A DNA stretch of 17,170 nt from an uncultured Clostridia bacterium (GTDB lineage: Bacteria; Bacillota; Clostridia; Christensenellales; Aristaeellaceae): positions 1 through 17,170 of the forward strand of contig CALGBY010000015.1 in NCBI GenBank assembly GCA_937886445.1, in the 5' to 3' direction. The position numbers and the translations under genes are program-made. Positions within the stretch are counted from its first letter, which is position 1. Each line of letters starts with the position of its first letter. This document shows, piece after piece, positions 1-7,032 of the stretch. Under the pieces are notes generated by a model. It worked only from the letters and a program-made list of their open reading frames with translations. It had not been told where the DNA came from and did not search any database.

Positions 1-1097
1 GATTTGCTTATAACTGGGCGTTAGGAAGAGAACAAGAAAATTATAAGAATGGTGGAAAATTTATATCTGATAGAGACCTGAGAAAAGAATTTACACAACT
101 AAAGAAAACGGAAGAATATGTATGGTTAAATAATATTTCAAATAATGTAACAAAACAGGCAATAAAAGACGCATGTGAAGCATATAGGGATTTCTTCAAA
201 GGAATTACAAAGTTTCCACGATTTAAGAGCAAGAAATATTCAGTACCAAAGTTCTACCAAGATAATGTAAAAATTCAGTTTACAGATACTCATGTAAAAG
301 TTGAAGGATTCGCTACTTCTAAAAAAAAGAATAAACAGAAATTAAATTGGATAAGACTTGCTGAACATGGTCGCATACCTGGTGAGAATGTGAAGTATAT
401 GAATCCACGTATTAAATATGATGGACTTAACTGGTATATAACAGTTGGGATTGAATATAAAGATTCTACCACTCTTGCAACGAATGAGGGTATTGGAATT
501 GATTTAGGAATTAAAGATTTAGCGATTTGTTCTGATAAGAATAAATATCAGAATATAAACAAAACTCAAAAAGTTAAGAAGCTAGAAAAAAGAAAACGTA
601 GGTTGCAACGTTCCATATCAAGAAGATATGAGGAAAATAAGAAAGGAGTATGTTACTGCAAAACAAGCAACATTATAAAAAGGGAAAAAGAGTTTTTAAA
701 ATTAAATCACAGACTAGCGAATATTCGTCAGGACTATTTACATGAAACTACTACTGAGATAGTGAAAACCAAACCATCTTATATAGTATTAGAAGATTTG
801 AATGTAAAAGGAATGATGAAAAACAGACATTTATCTAAAGCAGTGCAACAACAAGCATTTGGAGAATTTAGAAGACAATTAGAATACAAGTCTGCATGGA
901 ACAATATTCCACTTATCGTTGCAGATAGATTCTTTCCAAGTTCAAAATTATGTAGTTGTTGTGGAAACATAAAGAAAGATTTAAAACTTTCAGACCGTGT
1001 TTATAAGTGTGAATGTGGAAATGTAATAGATAGAGATTATCAAGCTGCTTTAAATCTTAAAATATATGGAGAAAATGTTTTAAAATCTGTATCATAA
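1..1097 (+). CDS. tnpB: RNA-guided endonuclease TnpB (5' end outside window)
   Basis: The frame is open from position 3 to the stop at 1095-1097, giving 364 visible residues. About 40 N-terminal residues are probably missing. An ATG at 390 is internal and is not the start. The RuvC-like nuclease core is intact: D167 (visible numbering) in GIDLGIKDLAI, E264 in IVLEDLNVKG, and the DRDYQAALN motif near residues 343-351. Between the last two lies a zinc ribbon with CSCCG and KCECG pairs. TnpB is a DNA nuclease guided by an RNA made from the element's 3' end. It helps retain the transposon at sites the transposase has left. No frameshift or stop interrupts the frame, so it could be active. Codon use is AT-rich, unlike the genes to the right, consistent with transfer. 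Confidence 0.93.
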   Translation, partial: FAYNWALGREQENYKNGGKFISDRDLRKEFTQLKKTEEYVWLNNISNNVTKQAIKDACEAYRDFFKGITKFPRFKSKKYSVPKFYQDNVKIQFTDTHVKVEGFATSKKKNKQKLNWIRLAEHGRIPGENVKYMNPRIKYDGLNWYITVGIEYKDSTTLATNEGIGIDLGIKDLAICSDKNKYQNINKTQKVKKLEKRKRRLQRSISRRYEENKKGVCYCKTSNIIKREKEFLKLNHRLANIRQDYLHETTTEIVKTKPSYIVLEDLNVKGMMKNRHLSKAVQQQAFGEFRRQLEYKSAWNNIPLIVADRFFPSSKLCSCCGNIKKDLKLSDRVYKCECGNVIDRDYQAALNLKIYGENVLKSVS

Positions 1098-1250
1098 CAC
1101 TTTCAAGTTAATACAGATATGTACGGATACGTTAGTCCGGAATTCACGCCTATGGAGTGTACATGAACTTGTGAGTAGATTTTATATCGAAAGCATACAC
1201 GTTGAAATAGGAATGAAACATAAAAGTTTATAACTTTTTATAAGTTTTCA
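1000..1250 (+). ncRNA. putative TnpB omega RNA (reRNA) and element right end
   Basis: In this family the guide RNA spans the end of tnpB and the non-coding right end, and its guide is copied from the flanking DNA. Here about 150 nt of non-coding sequence follows the tnpB stop. It includes the segment GTTAGTCCGGAATTCACGCC and a short TCAC...GTGA pairing, then the terminal AT-rich hairpin. The segment resembles right ends I associate with Firmicutes tnpB elements. Both boundaries are approximate, because the scaffold fold cannot be computed here. Confidence 0.45.
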
Positions 1251-1267
1251 GTAACGACTTTTCCACA

Positions 1268-1306
1268 GCGAACGGCTGCGAGTTTAAGGCGAACGGCTGC
1301 GAGTTT
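1268..1306. repeat. two tandem 18-bp repeats upstream of cobW
   Basis: GCGAACGGCTGCGAGTTT occurs at 1268-1285 and again at 1289-1306, with a period of 21 bp. It lies between the TnpB right end and the first cobW gene. The remaining sequence up to the cobW Shine-Dalgarno site has no obvious terminator, and I could not assign a convincing -35/-10 pair or Zur operator. It could be a small intergenic repeat or a regulatory site. Confidence 0.7.
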
Positions 1307-1357
1307 TCATGGTTGTACGGAAGAAATTTGATAAAAACCTTAAGGAGGATTATATAA

Positions 1358-2539
1358 ATGACGAAAATTGATGTATTTTCAGGCTTCCTTGGCGCAGGAA
1401 AGACAACGCTTATCAAAAAACTTATCGATGAAGCCTTCAAAGGCGAGAAGATAGTTCTTATTGAAAACGAGTTCGGTGAGATCGGTATCGACGGCGGCTT
1501 CATGAAGGAGGCCGGGATCCAGGTGACGGAGATGAACTCCGGCTGTATCTGCTGCTCTCTGGTGGGAGATTTCGGCGAGGCTCTGCAGAAGGTGCTTGAT
1601 ACCTATCAGCCGGACCGTATCCTGATCGAGCCCTCGGGCGTGGGCAAGCTGAGCGATGTAGTGCGCGCGGCTTCCGCCGTGTGCTGCGATACCTGTGTGA
1701 TCGGCGCGCTTGTGGCCGTTGTGGATGCCGGCAAGTGCAAGATGTACGCGAAGAACTTCGGTGAGTTTTTCATCAACCAGATCGAGCATGCCGCTACCGT
1801 GATCCTTTCCCGTACCGATATCGCTTCCCAGCAGAAGATCGATGACTGCGTAGCGCTGATCCGTGAACACAATCAGAACGCGATCGTGATCACCACGCCC
1901 ATGAATGAGCTGAACGGCAGGCAGATCCTGGACGCGATGGAAAAGAAGGACACGCTGGAAAAGGGCATTGAGCTGCTGAAGGCGGAGTTCTCGGCTGATG
2001 ATGACGATGACGAATGCGACGATCCCGACTGCGAATGCCATCACCATCACCACCATCATCATCATGACGGCGAATGCGATGACCCGGAGTGCGAATGCCA
2101 TCATCACCATGATGAGGACGACGAAGATGATGAGGATGAGCACGAGCACCATCACCACCACCATCATGACGGCGAATGCGATGACCCGGAGTGCGAATGC
2201 CACCATCACCATGAAGGCGAAGAAGGACACGCACACCATCATCACCATCACCACCATCATGCCGATGAGGTATTCACCAGCTGGGGCACCGAAACGCCCC
2301 GCAGGTTTACCGAGGACGGCCTGAAGGCGATGCTGGACAGCCTTTCCGACAGTGAGGCTTACGGCGTGATCCTGCGCGCAAAGGGCATCGTGCCCGCGCA
2401 GGAGGGTGCGTGGATCCACTTTGACTATACCCCGGGTGAGAGCGATATCCGCCGCGGCACCGCTGAGGTGACAGGCCGCCTGTGTGTGATCGGCTCTAAG
2501 CTGAATGAGGACGCGCTGAAGGCGCTGTTTGGAGTGTAA
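1358..2539 (+). CDS. CobW/COG0523 GTPase with His/Cys-rich metal-binding insert
   Basis: The protein has 393 aa. ATG at 1358 follows a strong AAGGAGG site at 1344-1350. It is a G3E-family P-loop GTPase of the COG0523 metallochaperone group. The N-terminal GTPase domain (about 1-215) has Walker A GFLGAGKTT at 9-17, the metal motif GCICC at 62-66 and EPSG at 91-94. SRTD at 151-154 occupies the usual NKxD position. Residues 219-301 form an acidic linker with three ECDDPxCEC modules and His runs of up to nine, totalling 35 His and 9 Cys. A CobW C-terminal domain occupies about 303-393. Such proteins deliver or buffer zinc or other divalent metals using GTP. The linker suggests Zn, Ni or Co storage, but the metal cannot be told from sequence. 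One nucleotide separates it from the next gene, so the two are an operon. Confidence 0.92.
   Translation: MTKIDVFSGFLGAGKTTLIKKLIDEAFKGEKIVLIENEFGEIGIDGGFMKEAGIQVTEMNSGCICCSLVGDFGEALQKVLDTYQPDRILIEPSGVGKLSDVVRAASAVCCDTCVIGALVAVVDAGKCKMYAKNFGEFFINQIEHAATVILSRTDIASQQKIDDCVALIREHNQNAIVITTPMNELNGRQILDAMEKKDTLEKGIELLKAEFSADDDDDECDDPDCECHHHHHHHHHDGECDDPECECHHHHDEDDEDDEDEHEHHHHHHHDGECDDPECECHHHHEGEEGHAHHHHHHHHHADEVFTSWGTETPRRFTEDGLKAMLDSLSDSEAYGVILRAKGIVPAQEGAWIHFDYTPGESDIRRGTAEVTGRLCVIGSKLNEDALKALFGV
2060..2202 (+). repeat. internal repeats coding the metal-binding linker
   Basis: A 41-nt block is repeated without mismatch at 2060-2100 and 2162-2202, 102 nt apart, within the CobW His-rich region. 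Each copy encodes HHDGECDDPECEC. A diverged third module (ECDDPDCEC) lies just upstream at about 2012-2038. The perfect DNA identity suggests recent duplication or gene conversion. Copy number here may vary between strains, and short-read assembly of this part could be unreliable. Confidence 0.85.
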
Positions 2540-2540
2540 G

Positions 2541-3497
2541 ATGGCTGAACAGAAAATGATCCCGGTGTATCTGTTTACCGGTTTTCTGGAATCCGGAAAG
2601 ACGACCTTTATCCAGTCTACTTTGGAGGATAAACGCTTCAACGAGGGTCAGAAAACGCTGCTGATCTGCTGCGAGGAGGGCGAGGAGGAATATGACCTTT
2701 CCGCCTTCAGCGGCAATAATGTGTTTCTGCGTACACTGGAGGAGGAAGAGGATTTCACACCCGACAGGATCGCCGCATGGGTAAAGGAAACAAAGGCCGA
2801 GAGGATCATGCTGGAGCTGAACGGCATGTGGTCCGTGCAGACGGTGGATGACAACCTGCCTGATGACTGTGCCGTGGCGCAGGAGATCACCTTTGCGGAT
2901 GTGAATACCTATACCGTGTACAATGCCAATATGCGCAACCTTGTGTACGATAAGCTGAAGCGCTGCAATGTTGTGGAGTTCAACCGCTGCACGGATAAGA
3001 CCGATACGGATGCTCTGCACAAGATCGTTCGCCAGTCCAACCGGCGCTGCAATATTTTTTATGAATATACCGACGGCCGCAGCGTGATGGATGAAAAGCA
3101 GGATCCGCTTCCCTTTGATGTCAATGCCCCTGTTGTGACCGTTGAAGACCGTGATTTTGCCTATTTCTTCGCGGATCTGATGGAAAACAGCAACGATTGG
3201 GAGAAGAAGACCGTGCAGTTCACGGCACTGTATCCCAGAGAGGGCAAGGTGCTTCCCGACGGCATGTTCATTGCCGGCAGGATGCTGATGAACTGCTGTG
3301 CCGCGGATACCCAGTTTGCGGGCCTTGTGTGCTACTGCTCCAAAGGCGCCTGTCCCGCCCGCGGTTCATGGATGACCCTGAAGGGAAAGATCCGCCTGCA
3401 GCGCAACCACCTTTTCGGAGGCAAGGTGCCGGTGATCGATATGATCTCCTGCGAAAAGCACGATGCTCCCGAGGATGAAGTAGCCACATTCTACTGA
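2541..3497 (+). CDS. CobW-like GTPase fused to DUF1980/TIGR03943-like C-terminal domain
   Basis: The protein has 318 aa. ATG at 2541 lies 1 nt after the upstream stop with GGAG at 2531-2534. An in-frame TTG at 2529 has poorer support. The N-terminal half is a COG0523-type P-loop domain with Walker A GFLESGKTT at 14-22 and NRCTD at 148-152 in the NKxD position. It lacks the GCxCC metal motif of its partner and instead has LICCEEGEEEYD where the family usually has an ENEFGE-type switch segment. The C-terminal part (about 200-318) contains GMFIAGRMLMNCCAADTQFAG (positions 241-261). This closely resembles the CCAAD signature of DUF1980/TIGR03943 (YcgQ) proteins, which are encoded near COG0523 genes and permeases in Firmicutes. 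Cys252, 253, 264, 266 and 271 could bind metal. Its role is probably metal trafficking with the upstream gene. Confidence 0.85.
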   Translation: MAEQKMIPVYLFTGFLESGKTTFIQSTLEDKRFNEGQKTLLICCEEGEEEYDLSAFSGNNVFLRTLEEEEDFTPDRIAAWVKETKAERIMLELNGMWSVQTVDDNLPDDCAVAQEITFADVNTYTVYNANMRNLVYDKLKRCNVVEFNRCTDKTDTDALHKIVRQSNRRCNIFYEYTDGRSVMDEKQDPLPFDVNAPVVTVEDRDFAYFFADLMENSNDWEKKTVQFTALYPREGKVLPDGMFIAGRMLMNCCAADTQFAGLVCYCSKGACPARGSWMTLKGKIRLQRNHLFGGKVPVIDMISCEKHDAPEDEVATFY

Positions 3498-3525
3498 TCC
3501 GCCGGAATAGCATAAAGCAAAAACA

Positions 3526-3568
3526 AAAAGCACTTTTCCCGCGTTTTGCCGCCGGGAAAGGTGCTTTT
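3526..3568 (+). terminator. intrinsic terminator of the cobW operon
   Basis: A 16-bp stem pairs AAAAGCACTTTTCCCG (3526-3541) with CGGGAAAGGTGCTTTT (3553-3568), with one wobble pair. The T-rich end of the stem leads into CTTTAT. It lies 28 nt after the second cobW stop. Confidence 0.88.
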
Positions 3569-3637
3569 CTTTATCCGCCGGAAGCATTCGGGCAGGCGGA
3601 GGTACCCTGATGGATGATCATGTACCGGATATAAATG

Positions 3638-3671
3638 ATCCCCGCCATGCCGCATACGGCACAGCGGGGAT
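3638..3671 (-). terminator. probable terminator of the lysW/nhaC-like gene
   Basis: Outer arms ATCCCCGC (3638-3645) and GCGGGGAT (3664-3671) enclose an inner TGCCG-CATA-CGGCA hairpin (3648-3661). On the minus strand it lies 24 nt after the transporter stop. The following sequence (CATTTAT) is only weakly U-rich. Confidence 0.6.
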
Positions 3672-3695
3672 TTGAAACCGGAAGTACGCGGGTGC

Positions 3696-5309
3696 TTACG
3701 CCTGCGCGGTCTTCTGACGGCGAAGCAGCTTGATCACAATGAGCACGGCGGCCATCAGCGCGCAGGAGACGGGAAGGGAGATATACCAGTTCGGCACAAA
3801 GCCGGCGATGACGTAGCACACGAAGCTGACGGCGGCTACGGTAAGGGCGTAGGGCAGCTGGGTGGAAACATGCGTCACATGGTCGCACTGGGCGCCCGCG
3901 GAGGCCATGATCGTGGTATCGGAAATGGGGGAACAGTGGTCGCCGCATACGGCGCCGGCCATGCAGGCGGATACGCACACCACGCCAAGCGGATCGGTAA
4001 GCGGGAATACGCCCAGCGTGATGGGGATCAGGATGCCGAAGGTACCCCAGGAAGTACCGGTGGCAAAGGAGAGGCCGCACGCGATCAGGAATATGATGGC
4101 GGGCAGGAAGGACATAAAGCTGCCGGCGGAACTCTTTACGAGCTGCTCCACATATTCCTTCGCACCGAGGGAATCGGTCATCGCCTTCAGCGTCCAGGCG
4201 AAGGTGAGGATGAGGATGGCGGGCACCATGGATTTAAAGCCTTCGGGAATACCGGCCATCATTTCCTTGAAGGAAAGCACGCGGCGGATGAGATAGTAGA
4301 TCACAGTAATGACCAGTGTAACGGTGGAGCCCAGCATCAGGCCTACAGAGGCATCGGCGTCAGAGAAGGCGGAGATGAAATCCTTCCCCTCAAAGAAGTC
4401 GCCGGAATACACCATGCCGATCACGCAGCAGATGATCAGGATCACAACGGGCAGGATCAGGTCAAGCACGCGGCCTTTGGGATTGGCTTTTTCTTCGGCT
4501 TCGGCGGCGTAGGCCTTCATGCCGGAAAAGATATCTCCCTTTTCTTTCGCGTTGCGCTCATGTGTTGCCATCGGGCCCCAGTCCATTTTGAACACGGCCA
4601 GCAGGATCATTGTCAGGATGGTGAGCCAGGCATAGAAGTTGAAGGGAATGGCCTTGATGAACAGGTCAAAGCCGTTGCCCTCGGTAACAAAGCCGGATAC
4701 GGCAGCCGCCCATGAGGAGACCGGCGCGATGATGCAGATGGGTGCGGCGGTGGCATCGATCAGATAGGCCAGCTTGGCACGGGATACATGCGACTTGTCG
4801 CATACCGGACGCATCACGCTGCCCACGGTAAGGCAGTTGAAATAGTCATCGATGAAGATCAGCACGCCCAGCGCGACGGTGGCCAGCTGAGCGCCCAGAC
4901 GGGTCTTGATATGCTTGTTTGCCCAGCGGCCGAACGCGGCGCTGCCGCCGGCCTTATTCATCAGCACGACCATGATGCCCAGAATGACCAGGAACACCAG
5001 GATGCCCATGTTGTAGGAATCCGACAGTGAACCTACGATGCCGTCCCTGAGCACATGGTTGAGCGTGCCCTCAAAGCTGAAATTGGAATACATGAGGCCG
5101 CCTGCCACGATGCCGATGAAAAGGGAGGAGTATACCTCCTTGGTGATCAGGGCGAGGCCGATGGCGATCACGGGCGGAAGCAGAGACCAGACAGTTTGAT
5201 AGAAGGGGCCGCCGGCGCTTTCTTCAGCGCCGTCCGCCAGCGCGGGCAGGGCGCACATCAGGATGAGCACCGCCGCGGCAATGAGGATGAACATTTTTTT
5301 GTTACGCAT
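3696..5309 (-). CDS. lysW: NhaC-superfamily transporter, predicted lysine importer (LysW type)
   Basis: The protein has 537 aa. ATG at 5309-5307 follows AGGAG, and the open frame upstream of it is part of the riboswitch leader. The protein is a polytopic membrane carrier with family-typical segments. These include FATGTSWGTFGILIPI and CGDHCSPISDTTIMASAG in the C-terminal half, and the IDDYFNCLTVGSVMRPV segment in the first half. The extreme N-terminus (residues 1-26, ending ALPALA before DG) looks like a cleavable signal peptide, an extra on the usual NhaC core. By homology alone it would be called a Na+/H+ antiporter. However, the leader is a lysine riboswitch, and lysine-riboswitch-controlled NhaC relatives were named LysW as candidate lysine transporters. 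I therefore infer Na+- or H+-coupled lysine uptake, switched off when lysine is plentiful. Substrate is inferred from regulation, not from motifs. Confidence 0.88.
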   Translation of the reverse strand: MRNKKMFILIAAAVLILMCALPALADGAEESAGGPFYQTVWSLLPPVIAIGLALITKEVYSSLFIGIVAGGLMYSNFSFEGTLNHVLRDGIVGSLSDSYNMGILVFLVILGIMVVLMNKAGGSAAFGRWANKHIKTRLGAQLATVALGVLIFIDDYFNCLTVGSVMRPVCDKSHVSRAKLAYLIDATAAPICIIAPVSSWAAAVSGFVTEGNGFDLFIKAIPFNFYAWLTILTMILLAVFKMDWGPMATHERNAKEKGDIFSGMKAYAAEAEEKANPKGRVLDLILPVVILIICCVIGMVYSGDFFEGKDFISAFSDADASVGLMLGSTVTLVITVIYYLIRRVLSFKEMMAGIPEGFKSMVPAILILTFAWTLKAMTDSLGAKEYVEQLVKSSAGSFMSFLPAIIFLIACGLSFATGTSWGTFGILIPITLGVFPLTDPLGVVCVSACMAGAVCGDHCSPISDTTIMASAGAQCDHVTHVSTQLPYALTVAAVSFVCYVIAGFVPNWYISLPVSCALMAAVLIVIKLLRRQKTAQA

Positions 5310-5350
5310 AGTATCGCTCCTTTTTCCCGCGCCGGGCGGGAATGATGAGA

Positions 5351-5388
5351 CAAAAGAAAACGGGGGCTGTGATCTGTCACAGCTCCCG
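5351..5388 (-). terminator. riboswitch expression-platform terminator
   Basis: On the minus strand a 12-bp stem pairs CGGGAGCTGTGA (5388-5377) with TCACAGCCCCCG (5372-5361), with one mismatch and a CAGA loop (written 5' to 3'). TTTTCTTTTG follows. The 5' arm repeats the GAGCTGT found in the closing strand of the lysine aptamer P1 (5419-5413). Both can pair with the ACAGC arm, which gives the expected antiterminator alternative. Ligand-bound aptamer would free the terminator and stop transcription before the transporter gene. Confidence 0.87.
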
Positions 5389-5411
5389 CGGAAATCCACC
5401 GTTCAGGGCCT

Positions 5412-5573
5412 GACAGCTCTCCGTCCGCTTTACGGACGACAGTCCGCCGGATCTTATCCGGCGGCCCGGCAATGCTCCCGTAAGGCCCGGGAAGCACCCC
5501 TCGGCCGAAACCCCTTTCCCGCTGTCCCGATGCCTTTTGTGAACAGGGTAATCTTGTTTCCGGCGCCTCTATC
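5412..5573 (-). promoter_or_regulatory. lysine riboswitch (L box) aptamer
   Basis: Read on the minus strand, the leader has conserved L-box blocks in order. GATAGAGGCGC at 5573-5563 is the 5' strand of P1 and the start of the core. GGAAAGGGG, then GGCCGAGGGG, lies near 5518-5491. The closing GGACTGTC...GGAGAGCTGTC spans 5445-5412. The GTCCGTAAAGCGGAC hairpin before the closing strand is the P5-type helix, and a GATCCGGCGG / CCGCCGGATAAGATC type arm is also present. The order and spacing match the B. subtilis lysC leader as I remember it. The aptamer is about 162 nt, a typical size, and leads straight into an intrinsic terminator. It senses L-lysine and controls the downstream transporter. Confidence 0.92.
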
Positions 5574-5598
5574 ACGCGCGTTTTCACTTGTCGTGTGC

Positions 5599-5627
5599 AT
5601 TATAAGGCAGTACATCCCTTTCGTCAA
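5599..5627 (-). promoter_or_regulatory. sigma-A-type promoter for the lysine riboswitch/transporter
   Basis: On the minus strand there is TTGACG (5627-5622), a 17-bp spacer and TATAAT (5604-5599). Transcription would start near 5592, about 20 nt before the aptamer. The leader is then about 280 nt long. Confidence 0.88.
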
Positions 5628-5694
5628 GAAAAACAGCTCCGAAATACGCTGCTTTACATGCTTTTTGCTGTATTTTTGCTGTTTTCAGCTCTGT

Positions 5695-5723
5695 TTGTAC
5701 TAAATCCGTTTTTGTGGTATACT
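5695..5723 (+). promoter_or_regulatory. promoter of the acyltransferase/zinc-ribbon operon
   Basis: TTGTAC (5695-5700), a 17-bp spacer and TATACT (5718-5723) lie 31 nt upstream of the start codon. The promoter is divergent from that of the lysine-regulated transporter. Their -35 elements are about 70 bp apart. Confidence 0.75.
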
Positions 5724-5754
5724 GACTGTGTACGGATGCGAAAGGAGGGATGGC

Positions 5755-7032
5755 ATGAAGAAGAAATGGTTCCGGCTGGATAACGCCGCGAAGATCTATC
5801 CGGCTGCCGCGAGCAGGACATGGAGCAGCGTGTTCCGCCTTTCCGCCGAAACGGACGCGGAGGCTGATGCGTCTGTGCTGCAAAAAGCGCTTGATGATGT
5901 GATCCTGCGTTTTCCCACCGTCAACCTGCGTATCAAGACCGGCTTTTTCTGGATGTATCTGGAGGAAGTGCAGCAGCCTGTAACGGTGAGAGAGGACAGC
6001 GGCCATCCCTGCCTTCGCTTTCACCCGGGGGAGGATCATGGGCATCTTCTGCGCGTGAGCGTATACAGAAACAGGATCAATGTGGAAATGTCCCACTGCC
6101 TTACCGACGGCGCGGGGGCGCTTGTGTTTATGAAAACGCTGCTGGCGAGGTACTTTGAACTGAAGGGAGAGAAGGTGCTTTACGATCACGGCGCGCTTTC
6201 GCTTTGCGACGCGCCGTCCGCCGAAGAAGCGGAGGATACTTTTCTGAATATGCCTCTGCCTCCTGTGCGCGGAAAGCGTACTCTGGGCACTGCCTTCCAC
6301 TATCCCGGAAAAAAGGACGCGCCGCATACGCTTCGCCTGATCTCCGCAAGGCTTGACCCGGAACAATTGCGCGCGAAGGCGAAGGAGGCCGGCGTTTCGA
6401 TCAATGACTACCTGACCGCCGTGTTTATATACTGCGGCTGCCGTTATCAGGAGGAGCACATCCCAAATAGAAAACGGATGCTCCCGGTACGCATACAGGT
6501 TCCGGTCAACCTGCGTTCTCTGTATCCATCGCGTACGCTGCGCAATTTTTCCTATTTCGTTTCCCCGGAGGCCGATCCGAGGCTGGGCAAATATACCTTT
6601 GAAGAGATATTGAAGAAGACTAACGCGTATATACGGTATTATTCAGACCCCAAAATGCTTTTTGCCTGTGTATCCGGCAATGTTCGGGATGAAAAAAATC
6701 TGCTTTTGCGCCTGACGCCCTTCCCGCTCAAAAGGGCGATCATCTCTCTGGTATACCGTGTGATGGGAGACCGTACCGAAACGGCGGATTTTTCAAATCT
6801 GGGCAGGGTGGAGCTTCCCACCGGTGTACAGGAGCATGTGACTGAGATGGAAGCGGTGATGGGAGCGTCGCTGACACCGTATTGTGACGCCGCGCTGATC
6901 ACCTGTTCCGGCGTTGCGAGACTGACATTCACGCGCAATATGAAGGAAGCGGATATGGCCAGAGAGGTGCTGAGCTTTCTTGCGGAAAAGGGTATTTCCG
7001 TTACCGTGCGCAGCAACAGGGAGGATGAATGA
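5755..7032 (+). CDS. condensation-fold / alcohol-acetyltransferase-like enzyme
   Basis: The protein has 425 aa. ATG at 5755 follows AGGAGG at 5743-5748, and the in-frame ATG at 5728 has no such site. It belongs to the CoA-dependent acyltransferase/condensation-domain superfamily. The active-site motif is MSHCLTDGAG, with His114, Asp118 and Gly119 matching HxxxDG, where His is the general base. The first His of the common HHxxxDG form is Ser here. The second half (QVPVNLRSLYPSRTLRNFSYF) resembles the DFGWG-side half of such folds. No carrier-protein or adenylation domains are nearby, so it is unlikely to be part of a peptide synthetase. The acyl donor and acceptor are unknown. It overlaps the next gene by 1 to 4 nt, so the two are probably co-translated and work together. 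Confidence 0.82.
   Translation: MKKKWFRLDNAAKIYPAAASRTWSSVFRLSAETDAEADASVLQKALDDVILRFPTVNLRIKTGFFWMYLEEVQQPVTVREDSGHPCLRFHPGEDHGHLLRVSVYRNRINVEMSHCLTDGAGALVFMKTLLARYFELKGEKVLYDHGALSLCDAPSAEEAEDTFLNMPLPPVRGKRTLGTAFHYPGKKDAPHTLRLISARLDPEQLRAKAKEAGVSINDYLTAVFIYCGCRYQEEHIPNRKRMLPVRIQVPVNLRSLYPSRTLRNFSYFVSPEADPRLGKYTFEEILKKTNAYIRYYSDPKMLFACVSGNVRDEKNLLLRLTPFPLKRAIISLVYRVMGDRTETADFSNLGRVELPTGVQEHVTEMEAVMGASLTPYCDAALITCSGVARLTFTRNMKEADMAREVLSFLAEKGISVTVRSNREDE

Larger units (their letters stand above)
1..1250 (+). mobile_element. IS200/IS605-family element, right-hand part
   Basis: The AT-rich block contains a tnpB reading frame followed by a non-coding tail typical of the right end of these elements. 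The tail closes with an imperfect AT-rich hairpin at about 1220-1246 (arms AAAAGTTTATAA and TTATAAGTTTT, with a mismatch and one bulged base). Base composition switches sharply to GC-rich shortly afterwards, inside the cobW gene. The left end and any tnpA lie outside the window, so I cannot say whether the element is autonomous. The exact right boundary is an estimate. IS605-type elements make no target duplication, so no direct repeat is expected to mark it. Confidence 0.75.

Noticed and set aside
1098..1357. Zur or other metal-regulator operator in front of cobW
   Set aside because: No palindrome resembling a Zur box was visible, and the only inverted repeat belongs to the TnpB right end.
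1379..2641. Long minus-strand open frame (420 codons) opposite the first cobW gene
   Set aside because: It is a shadow frame. It exists because the GC-rich codons and the CAT/CAC repeats read as Met/Val runs in reverse, and it has no ribosome site or homology-like motifs.
3672..4715. Plus-strand open frame (347 codons) opposite the NhaC-like gene
   Set aside because: The opposite strand encodes a clear membrane transporter with family motifs. This frame is Gly/His/Asp-rich antisense translation.
5584..6459. Minus-strand open frame (291 codons) covering the divergent promoter region
   Set aside because: It spans both promoters and the antisense of the condensation-fold enzyme, and shows no protein motif.
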